A stretch of DNA of 14,383 nt from an uncultured bacterium. GTDB taxonomy: Bacteria; Bacillota_I; Bacilli_A; RF39; UBA660. The position numbers and the translations under genes were made by a program. Shown one piece after another: positions 7,376 through 14,383 of this stretch. Location of the stretch: assembly GCA_949286645.1 (NCBI GenBank), contig CASEDN010000003.1:1-14383 (forward strand), given 5' to 3'. The notes under the pieces are model-generated. The model was given only the letters and a program-made list of their open reading frames with translations. It was not told the DNA's origin and did not search any database. Each line of letters opens with the position of its first letter. Positions within the stretch are counted from its first letter, which is position 1.

Positions 7376-8698
7376 ATGAAAAAAAGTAAAATAATAGCAC
7401 TTATTTTCGCTTCTTTAGGTATTACTTTATCACTTACAGCCATAATTGTTTATATTATTACAAACTCAAACAATAATGTATTAAATTACCAATATGTTGG
7501 TATTCCCTCTGATCATTATGTTGTTGTTAGCGATGGTAAAAAGTACGGATATCTAACAGAAGATGGAAAGGAAGTTACCACTTTAAAATATGATATTATA
7601 GATAGTATGAGACTAGATGATAATACCCTAAACTTAGATAACTTCAAATTTGTAGATGGATTAGCCCAGTATACTGATGGTATTTATTATGGGCTTTTAG
7701 ATGAAGAAGGTAATGAAGTAATAGATGCTAACTATAGTAGTATAGAAGTTATAAATAAAAATTTAATAATAGTATCAGATAATAAATTCTATTTTATAAA
7801 TAAAGATAATGAAAAATTATTTGATCAAGAGTTTGAAATGCTTACCAGTATTGAAGGATTAGATAGTATATTTATAGTAAGTAATGAAGGAAGACAAGCT
7901 TTAATTAATAATAAAGGGGAAAACTTAACAGAATATAAATACGATTCGATTTATGAACTTTCTGATACTTCCAGTAATAATTATGTTTTTTGTGCTATGT
8001 ATGGTGATTATACTGATATCTATTTATATAATAATGAAACATTATCATTTACTAAATTAGATAATTTTAATAATTATACACCTACAATTTTTAATAATAA
8101 TAATATTTACTTTACAAGTCCAACAGGATTTTATAGTATATATAATATAAACACTAATAATATAATTACTTTAAACAATAGTTATATTGCCATAGGACCT
8201 TTTATTGATTCACTAGCTTTGGCAATAAATAGTAATAATTTAATTGGCTATATCAATGAAAAAGAAGAAACTATTATAGACTTTCAATATGATTATAACA
8301 ATGCTTCTAACTTTACTAAATATGGTTTAGCAGTAGCTGGTAAAGATAATTTAGTTGGCGTTATTAATACTGATAATGAACAAGTATTAGATTTTAACTA
8401 CTTAAATGTTAATGTTATAAATAGTAATAGATTCTTAGTATTAGATCAAGATAATAAAAAATATATAATAGACTCTAAAGGAAATAGAATAACAGAAAAT
8501 GATTATGCTAACATTGAATTAACAGATTATCCTAATGTATTTATTGTAAGTAAAGTTTCTAATAACAGAACACTTTATGGTATAATTAATTCTAATGGAG
8601 AAGAAATTATTCCTATAGAGTATGAAGATATTAAAATAAGTGATGACTATTTTGTACTTAAAAGAAAGGATAATGAATTCTACTTAGAGAAAAGATAA
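7376..8698 (+). CDS. Membrane-anchored WG-repeat protein
   Basis: This 440-residue, asparagine-rich protein has one hydrophobic anchor at residues 6-29 after a basic MKKSK, so the rest is probably outside the membrane. The body consists of about eight degenerate WG-type repeats, each of the form x-x-YG-h-h-(D/N)xxGxxhhxxxYxxh. The clearest are at 53-75 (KKYGYLTEDGKEV), 101-121, 172-190, 287-306, 323-342, 360-378 and 398-417 (TLYGIINSNGEEIIPIEYE). WG repeats are short beta units thought to form a propeller-like or solenoid fold; the molecular role is unknown. The start is supported by GGGGTGAT overlapping the preceding stop, with only six bases between the genes, so it is co-transcribed with the prepilin gene. 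It may be a surface partner of that protein, but only gene order suggests this. Confidence 0.8.
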   Translation: MKKSKIIALIFASLGITLSLTAIIVYIITNSNNNVLNYQYVGIPSDHYVVVSDGKKYGYLTEDGKEVTTLKYDIIDSMRLDDNTLNLDNFKFVDGLAQYTDGIYYGLLDEEGNEVIDANYSSIEVINKNLIIVSDNKFYFINKDNEKLFDQEFEMLTSIEGLDSIFIVSNEGRQALINNKGENLTEYKYDSIYELSDTSSNNYVFCAMYGDYTDIYLYNNETLSFTKLDNFNNYTPTIFNNNNIYFTSPTGFYSIYNINTNNIITLNNSYIAIGPFIDSLALAINSNNLIGYINEKEETIIDFQYDYNNASNFTKYGLAVAGKDNLVGVINTDNEQVLDFNYLNVNVINSNRFLVLDQDNKKYIIDSKGNRITENDYANIELTDYPNVFIVSKVSNNRTLYGIINSNGEEIIPIEYEDIKISDDYFVLKRKDNEFYLEKR

Positions 8699-8711
8699 GG
8701 ATGTGAAGTGT

Positions 8712-9755
8712 ATGAAAAAGATAATTTTAACAGGTGATAGACCTACAGGTAATCTTCATTTAGGGCATTATGTAGGCTCTCTTAAAAATAGAGTTAAATT
8801 ACAAAATGAAGGTGACTATGATGAGATGTATGTTTTTATCGCTGATACACAAGCTTTAACTGATAATTTTAACAATCCTAAAAAGATTAGAGATAATATT
8901 ATTGAAGTAGCAATAGATTATTTATCAGTAGGATTAGATCCATCGAAAGTAACATTTTTTATTCAAAGCACGATTTCGCCATTATGTGAACTTACTATGT
9001 ATTATATGAATCTAGTTACATTAGCAAGACTTGAAAGAAACCCTACTGTTAAGCAGGAAATTAAACAAAAGGAATTTGGTAGTAGTATTCCTGTTGGCTT
9101 CTTAAACTATCCCATTAGTCAAACTGCCGATATAACAGCTTTTGAGGCAACTATTATCCCTGTAGGTGATGATCAACTACCAATGATAGAACAAGCAAGA
9201 GAAATAGTTAGAAGCTTTAATAACATATATGGAGAAACACTAGTAGAGCCTAAAGCGATAATACCAGATGCTGAAGTATGTAGACGCTTACCAGGAACTG
9301 ATGGAAAAGCTAAAATGAGTAAGTCATTAGGTAATTGCATCTATTTAAAAGATGATAGTGAAACTGTTAAAAAGAAAGTTATGAGTATGTATACAGATCC
9401 TAATCATATAAGAGTAGAAGATCCTGGAGATACAAAGAATAATACAGTATTTATATATTTAGAAGCACTATCTACTGATGAACATTTTAAAAAATATTTA
9501 CCAGAATATAATAATTTAAATGAATTAAAAGCTCATTATGAAAAAGGTGGTTTAGGAGATGTTAAAGTAAAGAAGTTCCTTTATAATGTTATAGAAGATA
9601 TTCTAAATCCAATAAGAGAAAAAAGAAACTATTATGAAGAGAATACTGACTTAGTATATAAAATATTAGAAGAAGGAAGTTCTAAAGCATTAGCAAAAGC
9701 TAATGAAACTCTAAAAAAAGTAAAAAAATCTATGTTAATAGACTATTTTGATTAA
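8712..9755 (+). CDS. trpS: Tryptophanyl-tRNA synthetase
   Basis: This class I aminoacyl-tRNA synthetase charges tRNA-Trp with tryptophan using ATP. The nucleotide-binding motif is TGNLHLGH (residues 12-19, HIGH type) and the second signature is KMSKS at 201-205. GDDQLPMIEQAREI and LPGTDGKAKMSKSLGN are typical of the family. The protein is 347 residues, slightly longer than the 330 of Bacillus TrpS. A longer reading frame opens at GTG 8703 (three extra residues), but the AAGG site at 8697-8700 is only about two bases from that GTG and about eleven from ATG 8712. The ATG also gives the canonical start MKKIILTGDRPTG. The gene follows the WG gene within a few bases and is closed by a terminator. 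No T-box leader precedes it, so control by uncharged tRNA is not evident. Confidence 0.95.
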   Translation: MKKIILTGDRPTGNLHLGHYVGSLKNRVKLQNEGDYDEMYVFIADTQALTDNFNNPKKIRDNIIEVAIDYLSVGLDPSKVTFFIQSTISPLCELTMYYMNLVTLARLERNPTVKQEIKQKEFGSSIPVGFLNYPISQTADITAFEATIIPVGDDQLPMIEQAREIVRSFNNIYGETLVEPKAIIPDAEVCRRLPGTDGKAKMSKSLGNCIYLKDDSETVKKKVMSMYTDPNHIRVEDPGDTKNNTVFIYLEALSTDEHFKKYLPEYNNLNELKAHYEKGGLGDVKVKKFLYNVIEDILNPIREKRNYYEENTDLVYKILEEGSSKALAKANETLKKVKKSMLIDYFD

Positions 9756-9773
9756 TATTTCCTAACATATAAC

Positions 9774-9806
9774 AGAATATCTATATTTAGATATTCTTTT
9801 TCTTTT
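9774..9806 (+). terminator. Rho-independent terminator after trpS
   Basis: A perfect 10-bp stem (AGAATATCTA with its complement) and a 4-base loop end at 9797, followed by a T-rich run interrupted by one C (TTTTTCTTTT). It lies about 20 bases after the trpS stop and closes the prepilin-WG-trpS operon. Confidence 0.85.
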
Positions 9807-10022
9807 CCCATAATTTCCCACATTTCTTTTATAATTTATACACTTTTAATTGATATGATTAATTTGTAAAAGAAAGGAAGTGGTAAATGTAGTAGAGAAT
9901 TTTAAGTTACGTTTACAACTATAGTTTTTTACATAAATTATAGAAAAGAAAGGAGAGTGATAAGCCTGCTTACTTGTAGGCAAAAACTTGAATTAATGTT
10001 ATACTAGGGGTAGGTGGTGTCT
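9807..10022 (+). other. Non-coding spacer between trpS and the response regulator
   Basis: No convincing gene lies here. Two similar purine-rich stretches, near 9870-9884 (AAAGAAAGGAAGTGG) and 9945-9960 (AAAAGAAAGGAGAGTGA), look like strong ribosome binding sites. They lead only to an ATG followed at once by TAG, or to GTG frames of fewer than 20 codons with poor spacing. A 6-bp hairpin (GCCTGC with GTAGGC, one G-U pair) spans 9964-9981. The region may hold the promoter and an untranslated leader of the two-component operon. Confidence 0.5.
9997..10005 (+). promoter_or_regulatory. Possible extended -10 promoter of the two-component operon
   Basis: TG at 9997-9998 followed by TATACT at 10000-10005 is a good extended -10, but no -35 of the right spacing is visible. 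A start near 10012 would leave only about ten leader bases before the ATG at 10023 and would cut into the ribosome binding site, so an upstream promoter is also possible. Confidence 0.3.
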
Positions 10023-10685
10023 ATGTATAAAATATGTTTAGTTGAAGATGAAACTGATTTGGTGGCTGTAGTTAAAATGTATTTAGAAAAAGCAGGCTAT
10101 GACGTTGTTACCTTTACTAAAGGAAGCGATGCTATTAATTATATAGGCAATAAAGTCGATGTCTGGATTCTAGATATTATGTTAGGAGATGATGTTAATG
10201 GCTATGATGTAATCAAAGCAATTCGTGAAAAATATCCCCTTGTACCTGTGATATTTACATCGGCAAGAGATCAGGATTTGGATCGAATTTTAGGCCTTGA
10301 GTTAGGTAGCGATGATTACATTACTAAACCTTATTCTAGTAAAGAACTTGTACTTAGAGTTAATAATATTATAAAAAGAGTATATCAAAGTACTGAAACT
10401 AAGATTTTAAATTACTTAGATTATTCTATAGATTTAGATAAACGTATTGTAAGTGTTAAAGATAAACCTATTAAGCTTACAACATTAGAATTTGATTTAC
10501 TTGTATTATTAGTAGAAAACATTAACAAAAGTTTTTCAAGGGAAGATATACTTAATGCTGTATGGGGGGATGACTACTTTGGTAGTGATAGAGCCGTAGA
10601 TGATTTAGTTAGAAGACTTAGAAAGAAAATGCCTTTATTAAACGTTAATACTATCTATGGATATGGATATAGATTAAGTGCATGA
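10023..10685 (+). CDS. OmpR/PhoB-family response regulator
   Basis: This 220-residue cytoplasmic DNA-binding regulator receives phosphate from the kinase encoded next to it. The receiver domain (1-115) has the acidic pocket E8/D9, phospho-acceptor D51 (ILDIMLGDD), T79 (VIFTSARD) and K102 (DYITKPYS). A winged helix follows (about 125-220), with LTTLEFDLLVLLVEN, the recognition helix around RAVDDLVRRLRKK, and the closing YGYGYRL. Two GTG codons (10014, 10017) extend the frame upstream, but GGTGG at 10013-10017 sits five bases before ATG 10023, and MYKICLVEDE is the usual receiver start, so the ATG is preferred. Its TGA overlaps the kinase ATG by four bases. The genes it controls are not evident; a target inside the window would be a guess. 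Confidence 0.93.
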   Translation: MYKICLVEDETDLVAVVKMYLEKAGYDVVTFTKGSDAINYIGNKVDVWILDIMLGDDVNGYDVIKAIREKYPLVPVIFTSARDQDLDRILGLELGSDDYITKPYSSKELVLRVNNIIKRVYQSTETKILNYLDYSIDLDKRIVSVKDKPIKLTTLEFDLLVLLVENINKSFSREDILNAVWGDDYFGSDRAVDDLVRRLRKKMPLLNVNTIYGYGYRLSA

Positions 10686-11956
10686 AATACTTTAATAAAT
10701 TATCTCATCAGTTATTAATATTAATAATAGTAGTATTTCTAGCTTTCTTTCTAACTTTAGGAATCATATTACCTCAAGTCATTATCCCTTCTGCAGAAAG
10801 TAATATCTATAGTTACTTAAGAGAACCTCTTGAATTTGTCCAATCAGATATAAATGAAGACCTAGTTACAACTGAGATTGCATACCTATATAAAATAGGA
10901 AATACAGTTGCCTATTCAGATAATATTCATGATATTATAGACTTTAATGATGTTAATGATATTATGGATGCCTTTAAAAGTAATTACGGAAAATTTATTT
11001 ATAAAAACCAAATTTATTATTATTATACACTCCATAATGATGATGTTACTAAAATAGCTCTTACCAATGATACTTATATTGAAAAGACTAAACAAGATAT
11101 ATTAGATGCTGTACTACCTGTAGTAATAATTGCTTTTCTAGTAATAGCTCTAATCCTTATATTTTGGGGAAGCTTTATAGTTAGAAAAATAGAAAAGTTA
11201 AAACAAAAAATTGATAATATAGATAATGATAACTATGATCATAGTATATCATTTCAAATTGATGATGAAATGCGTTCATTAGAACTGGCTATTGAAGATA
11301 TGCGTATCTCTTTAAAAAACCAAGAAGAGTATCGTAATCAAATGTATCAAAATATTTCACATGATTTTAAAACACCTCTCACCGTAATAAAATCATATAT
11401 AGAAGCTTATAATGATAAGATAGAAGATGCTAATACTGTAATAGATGTTATTAGTGAACAAACAGAAAAATTGGAATTAAAAGTTCATTCACTTCTTTAT
11501 TTGAATAAATTAGATTATTTAAAAGATAATAAAAAAGTAGACTATGAGTTAGTAGATATGAAAAAAATAGTAAATACTGCGATAAAAGAATTTAAGTTTA
11601 GAAGGAAAGACGTTAAATTTGAAGTTACTTTTGATAAAAATAGTAAATTCTATGGTACTTACGATTACTTTGAGACTGTAATAGATAATATCCTTGCTAA
11701 CTTCATGAGATATACAGAGTCTACAATTAAAATTACTGCCAAAAATAACCGTTTAACCTTATATAATGATGGTCCTAATATCGATGATACTCTCCTTGAA
11801 GGAATCTTTACTCCGTTCCGAAAAGGTATTAAGGGTGAATTTGGATTAGGACTTTCAATAGTCAAAAAAACCTTATTACTAATGAACTATGATATTAAAG
11901 TTAAAAACGAAAAAAAAGGTGTATCCTTTGTTATATTTAAGAAGACTTCTAAATAA
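10682..11956 (+). CDS. Sensor histidine kinase
   Basis: This 424-residue membrane kinase is the partner of the preceding regulator. Two transmembrane helices (about 10-34 and 142-167) flank an extracytoplasmic sensor loop of about 110 residues rich in Asp, Asn and Tyr. A HAMP-like linker follows (168-215), then the dimerisation domain with the phospho-accepting H227 in NISHDFKTPLTVI. The ATP-binding domain has the N-box DNILANFMRYT (335-345), the D-box-like YNDGPNIDD (361-369) and the G-box GEFGLGLSIVKK (385-396). The family is certain; the stimulus is unknown. The ATG sits in an ATGA overlap with the regulator stop, showing coupled translation. The sensor loop resembles no named domain I recognise. 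A terminator overlaps the stop codon. Confidence 0.93.
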   Translation: MKYFNKLSHQLLILIIVVFLAFFLTLGIILPQVIIPSAESNIYSYLREPLEFVQSDINEDLVTTEIAYLYKIGNTVAYSDNIHDIIDFNDVNDIMDAFKSNYGKFIYKNQIYYYYTLHNDDVTKIALTNDTYIEKTKQDILDAVLPVVIIAFLVIALILIFWGSFIVRKIEKLKQKIDNIDNDNYDHSISFQIDDEMRSLELAIEDMRISLKNQEEYRNQMYQNISHDFKTPLTVIKSYIEAYNDKIEDANTVIDVISEQTEKLELKVHSLLYLNKLDYLKDNKKVDYELVDMKKIVNTAIKEFKFRRKDVKFEVTFDKNSKFYGTYDYFETVIDNILANFMRYTESTIKITAKNNRLTLYNDGPNIDDTLLEGIFTPFRKGIKGEFGLGLSIVKKTLLLMNYDIKVKNEKKGVSFVIFKKTSK

Positions 11957-11969
11957 TAGAGGTCTTTTT
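11942..11969 (+). terminator. Rho-independent terminator overlapping the kinase stop codon
   Basis: AAGACTTCT at 11942-11950 pairs along nine positions, including one G-U, with AGAGGTCTT at 11958-11966. The tract TTTTT ends at 11969. The kinase TAA (11954-11956) lies in the 7-base loop, so a ribosome finishing the gene would cover the hairpin. Confidence 0.75.
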
Positions 11970-11995
11970 GGTTATATTAATAATAGGTGAATATA

Positions 11996-12778
11996 ATGAA
12001 TATATTAATAACTGGTGCTAGAAGTAATATAGGATATAATCTTGCCAAGTCCTTATCTTTAAGAGGACATATTGTTTATGCAGGGTGTAAGACTTTAAAG
12101 GAGAAAGTTGCTTTAGAAGAGAAAATTAATTATGAAAAGATTATTATGTTTCCTATAGTATTAAATTTATTAGATAGTGATTTTGATATAGATAAACTTG
12201 AGATAGACTGTTTAATATTACATGCCTCTATTGGTAATGGAGGTAGTATCTTAGAGATATCTAATGAAAGATTTAATGAAGTAATAGATGTTAATATAAA
12301 GGGTAATTTTAGACTATTACAGAAGTATCTAAGATACTGTTACTATCATAAAAGACGTGGTAAAGTTTTTATAACCTCATCCCTTGCCGCATTTTTACCT
12401 TTACCATATCTATCTACTTATACTTCAAGTAAATTATATCTTTATAACCTTGCAAATACTCTTAGATTAGAACTATTATATCAAGGACTTAATGTAAGTA
12501 TCTCTTTAATAATGCCTGGTGCCTATTATACAGGTTTTAATGATTTAATGATTAGTAATAAATCTAAAGATGATTATATTCTTAAAGATAAAGCTTTCAC
12601 TATCTCTAAATATCAAAAGATTATGTTTAGTATTATAGAAAAAATAGATTATAATGATTTAGTTAAAGAAGTTGTTAGAGAGTTAGAAAAATCTAATCCT
12701 AAATTTATTATAAGTAGACCTCTTAATCAAAAATTATTTACCAAACTTTATATCTTAATTAAGACATTTATAGTATAA
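11996..12778 (+). CDS. Short-chain dehydrogenase/reductase (classical SDR)
   Basis: This 260-residue NAD(P)-dependent oxidoreductase has a Rossmann fold. The cofactor-binding glycine motif is TGARSNIG at 6-13. The catalytic set is N100 (VNIKGN), S128/S129 (ITSSLAAF) and Y142/K146 (YTSSK), with the family PG at 174-175 followed by AYYTGF. The usual NNAG structural motif is replaced by HASIG at 76-80. The last 14 residues are hydrophobic (YILIKTFIV), which may hold the protein to the membrane. The substrate cannot be told. The frame opens at GTG 11987, but AGGTGA at 11985-11990 lies five bases before ATG 11996, which gives the proper MNILITGA start. It begins only 27 bases after the kinase terminator, so it depends on read-through or an unseen promoter. 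Confidence 0.88.
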   Translation: MNILITGARSNIGYNLAKSLSLRGHIVYAGCKTLKEKVALEEKINYEKIIMFPIVLNLLDSDFDIDKLEIDCLILHASIGNGGSILEISNERFNEVIDVNIKGNFRLLQKYLRYCYYHKRRGKVFITSSLAAFLPLPYLSTYTSSKLYLYNLANTLRLELLYQGLNVSISLIMPGAYYTGFNDLMISNKSKDDYILKDKAFTISKYQKIMFSIIEKIDYNDLVKEVVRELEKSNPKFIISRPLNQKLFTKLYILIKTFIV

Positions 12779-12808
12779 TATTATATGTTTAGCAAAAGAG
12801 GGATGTAA

Positions 12809-13708
12809 ATGGATGGCAAGACATACTTAAATAATATAAGAGATAAGAATGATGATAATAGTCTTAAGTATGATAAGATGATTAGTGAGATTCCTTATAT
12901 TACTAATCCAAAAGATTTAGAAAAATTAAAAGAAATACTTAATGAATTAAGAAATGAAAATAAAGACTTATATGACTATATTATTTCTTTACTAAAGAGG
13001 ACTGATGATTTAAAAGAGTTATTTCTTTTATATAAAGAATATAAAGAAGCGAAGCTAAGAGAAGAAATGCTAGATAGTGAGGTTAGATCTAAAGATATTG
13101 AGTTTAATAATATAAAAGAAGACTTAAGTGATAAAGAAGATGATTTAAAAGACTTTGATAAAATTGCCAAAGAGTTAAAATCTACTAGCAAAATTCTTGA
13201 TGACCTAAGTTCAACTACTAGCATTAATTTAGATAGAACATTTGTAGATTTGGAAAAAGAAGAGTCTATTAGATTAGGATTTGGTACTAAAGCTTTACTT
13301 GCTCTTGGTAGTTTTCTTGCCTTTAAAAATAATCATAGTATCGTTGGAACACTCCTTGCAACTTATCTTTCTTATAAAGTATTAAGTGAATTATCATCAT
13401 CAAATAAAAATAATTATATAGATTTATGTAATGAATATATAGATAGTTTAGAGTCTTATAAAGATAATGCAATAGAGATAGAGAAAAACTTAGTAAGTAA
13501 CCTTGATAATATAGAGAAAGTAGAAGAAGAGTTAAAGACTAAATATAAATCTTATTTAAAAGAAAGTGAATTTAAAAGAATTTTTAAAGTAATAGATGAT
13601 ATTAAAGATACTGTTAAAGATAGCCTGAAAGATATAGATAAAACTAAAGATGATATTGATAGAAGTATAGATAATGGTAAAGCGAAAGTAAAGGTAATGG
13701 AAGGATAG
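12809..13708 (+). CDS. Coiled-coil protein with a central hydrophobic segment, unknown function
   Basis: I do not recognise this 299-residue protein. It is very rich in Lys, Asp, Glu, Leu and Ser. Residues about 35-130 and 205-290 have the heptad-like spacing of long helices or coiled coils. Between them lies a short hydrophobic pair of segments (160-172 and 177-193, with GTKALLALGSFLAF and IVGTLLATYLSYKVL) that could be a membrane hairpin or a buried helical core. That gives coil-hairpin-coil symmetry, with both coils on the same side of a membrane if it inserts. No signal peptide and no enzyme motif are visible. GAGGGA about eight bases before the ATG supports the start. It follows the dehydrogenase by 30 bases in the same direction and ends at a bidirectional terminator. 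A scaffold or envelope role would be a guess. Confidence 0.75.
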   Translation: MDGKTYLNNIRDKNDDNSLKYDKMISEIPYITNPKDLEKLKEILNELRNENKDLYDYIISLLKRTDDLKELFLLYKEYKEAKLREEMLDSEVRSKDIEFNNIKEDLSDKEDDLKDFDKIAKELKSTSKILDDLSSTTSINLDRTFVDLEKEESIRLGFGTKALLALGSFLAFKNNHSIVGTLLATYLSYKVLSELSSSNKNNYIDLCNEYIDSLESYKDNAIEIEKNLVSNLDNIEKVEEELKTKYKSYLKESEFKRIFKVIDDIKDTVKDSLKDIDKTKDDIDRSIDNGKAKVKVMEG

Positions 13709-13722
13709 TTTTAAGAAATAAA

Positions 13723-13755
13723 AAAGAAGGAATTTAATTTTCCTTCTTTAATTTT
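13723..13755. terminator. Bidirectional rho-independent terminator
   Basis: AAAGAAGGAA at 13723-13732 pairs perfectly with TTCCTTCTTT at 13740-13749 around a 7-base loop. A T-rich tail follows on the plus strand, and an A-rich run on the other side (T-rich on the minus strand) serves the opposite transcript. It separates the coiled-coil gene from convergent rarA and overlaps the last codons of rarA. Confidence 0.8.
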
Positions 13756-14383
13756 TCTAAATATAAATAGATCTCTTTTAATTTAGCCTCATATCCTAAA
13801 TCTTTAGGATGATAATATTTTTTATTCTTTAACTTATCTGGTAAGTATTGCTGCTTAACAAAAGCATTTTTATAATTATGAGGATATTTATAGGTATCAC
13901 TTGGATTCTTTAAGTGTTTAGGGACATCTCCTACATTACCTTTTTCTATATCACTTAAGGCTTCATCTAAAGCAATATGAGCAGTATTGCTTTTAGGAGA
14001 TAGGGCCATTTCTGTAACGATAGTGCCTAAAGGAATTCTAGCTTCTGGTAATCCTACTAATTTAGCGGCTTCTATCGCTGCCATTACTTTGGGACCAATA
14101 GAAGGATTAGCAAGACCTATATCTTCATAAGCAATAACAGACATGCGTCTAAAGATACTATCTAAATCTCCTATTGTAATTAACCTTGCTAAGTAGTGAA
14201 GAGCTGCATCTACATCACTACCTCTAATTGATTTTTGAAAAGCAGATAACATATCATAGTAACCATCACCATTTTTATCACCAAAGAATACTGGTTTGCT
14301 ATTTATTTTTTTAACAACTTCTATATCTACTTTAAAATCATTAGTAGAGTAGTAGGATATCTCTAAGAGATTATAGGCATATC
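13734..14383 (-). CDS. rarA: RarA/MgsA-family AAA+ recombination factor, C-terminal half (partial)
   Basis: The minus-strand frame stays open from its TAA at 13734-13736 to the window edge, giving about 215 residues of a protein usually near 420. RarA/MgsA is a clamp-loader-like ATPase that acts at stalled replication forks and helps maintain genome stability. The visible part starts in the lid region and continues through the tetramerisation domain. Diagnostic stretches are GDGYYDMLSAFQKSIRGSD, DAALHYLARLI, RMSVIAYEDIGLANP, LPEARIPLGTIVTEMALSPKSN and VPKHLKN. The Walker A and B motifs lie beyond the edge. An internal ATG at 14252 is not the start, because the conserved GDKNGDGYYD lies upstream of it in frame. 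The gene ends convergently with the coiled-coil gene and shares its terminator. Confidence 0.93.
   Translation of the reverse strand, partial: YAYNLLEISYYSTNDFKVDIEVVKKINSKPVFFGDKNGDGYYDMLSAFQKSIRGSDVDAALHYLARLITIGDLDSIFRRMSVIAYEDIGLANPSIGPKVMAAIEAAKLVGLPEARIPLGTIVTEMALSPKSNTAHIALDEALSDIEKGNVGDVPKHLKNPSDTYKYPHNYKNAFVKQQYLPDKLKNKKYYHPKDLGYEAKLKEIYLYLEKLKKEN

Noticed and set aside
8699..8711. T-box or other tRNA-sensing leader for trpS
   Set aside because: Only 13 bases separate the WG gene from trpS; there is no room and no T-box sequence.
8703..8711. GTG 8703 as the trpS start
   Set aside because: The ribosome binding site is too close to it, and ATG 8712 gives correct spacing and the canonical N-terminus.
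12774..12779. TATAAT just before the coiled-coil gene as a promoter
   Set aside because: It overlaps the dehydrogenase stop codon and has no acceptable -35 at 16-18 bases, so it could easily be chance in AT-rich sequence.
12976..13224. Minus-strand reading frame of 82 codons over the coiled-coil gene
   Set aside because: It is a serine/leucine-rich mirror of lysine/aspartate codons, typical of a shadow frame.
13734..14252. RarA fragment starting at ATG 14252 as a complete short gene
   Set aside because: The frame continues upstream to the window edge with conserved RarA residues, so the ATG is internal.

Overview
The window comes from a very AT-rich, low-GC Gram-positive bacterium (Bacillota), most likely a deep Bacilli/Mollicutes-related gut lineage. 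The reasons are the strong A/T codon bias, Shine-Dalgarno sites of the AGGAGG/AGGTGA type, the dnaG-rpoD-trmK order, a YrzE-type membrane protein, and a type IV pilin-like protein with no outer-membrane genes nearby. TGA is used as a stop codon (for example at 789-791 and 7367-7369), so this is not the TGA=Trp code of Mycoplasma. The lineage is inferred; no rRNA is present.

Layout. (1) 1-95 is a left edge with clearly higher GC, followed by a stand-alone citrate-lyase-ligase-type nucleotidyltransferase (96-791). (2) 792-1041 is a 250-base spacer with a candidate promoter, three consecutive hairpins and a second candidate promoter. It may be a small RNA or a regulatory leader of dnaG. (3) 1042-4540 is a very tight housekeeping operon: primase dnaG, major sigma factor rpoD (1-bp gap) and tRNA m1A22 methyltransferase trmK (0-bp gap). 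(4) 4543-4908 on the minus strand encodes a small four-helix membrane protein that converges on trmK. (5) 5027-9755 is an unusual operon behind one good promoter: a 780-residue prepilin-like protein with Ig-like repeats and paired cysteines, a membrane-anchored WG-repeat protein, and tryptophanyl-tRNA synthetase. It closes with a clear terminator. (6) 9807-10022 is a non-coding stretch with a small hairpin and a possible extended -10 promoter. (7) 10023-11956 is an OmpR-type response regulator and sensor kinase pair with a 4-base overlap, closed by a terminator that overlaps the kinase stop codon. (8) 11996-13708 holds a short-chain dehydrogenase and an unrecognised coiled-coil protein. (9) 13734-14383 on the minus strand is the C-terminal half of RarA/MgsA, running off the window, separated from its convergent neighbour by a bidirectional terminator.

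How the genes fit together. The dnaG-rpoD-trmK block links replication priming, transcription initiation and tRNA modification. The prepilin and WG genes look like a surface or envelope module; why they share a transcript with trpS is unclear. The two-component pair probably senses an extracytoplasmic signal through a loop of about 110 residues, and its target is not evident. No CRISPR array, tRNA, rRNA, prophage or intact insertion sequence was seen.

The items most worth a second look are the cysteine-paired, repeat-bearing prepilin and its WG partner, the structured RNA-like spacer before dnaG, and the compositionally distinct left edge. Three gene starts were set by ribosome-binding-site spacing rather than taken from the longest reading frame: trpS, the response regulator and the dehydrogenase.
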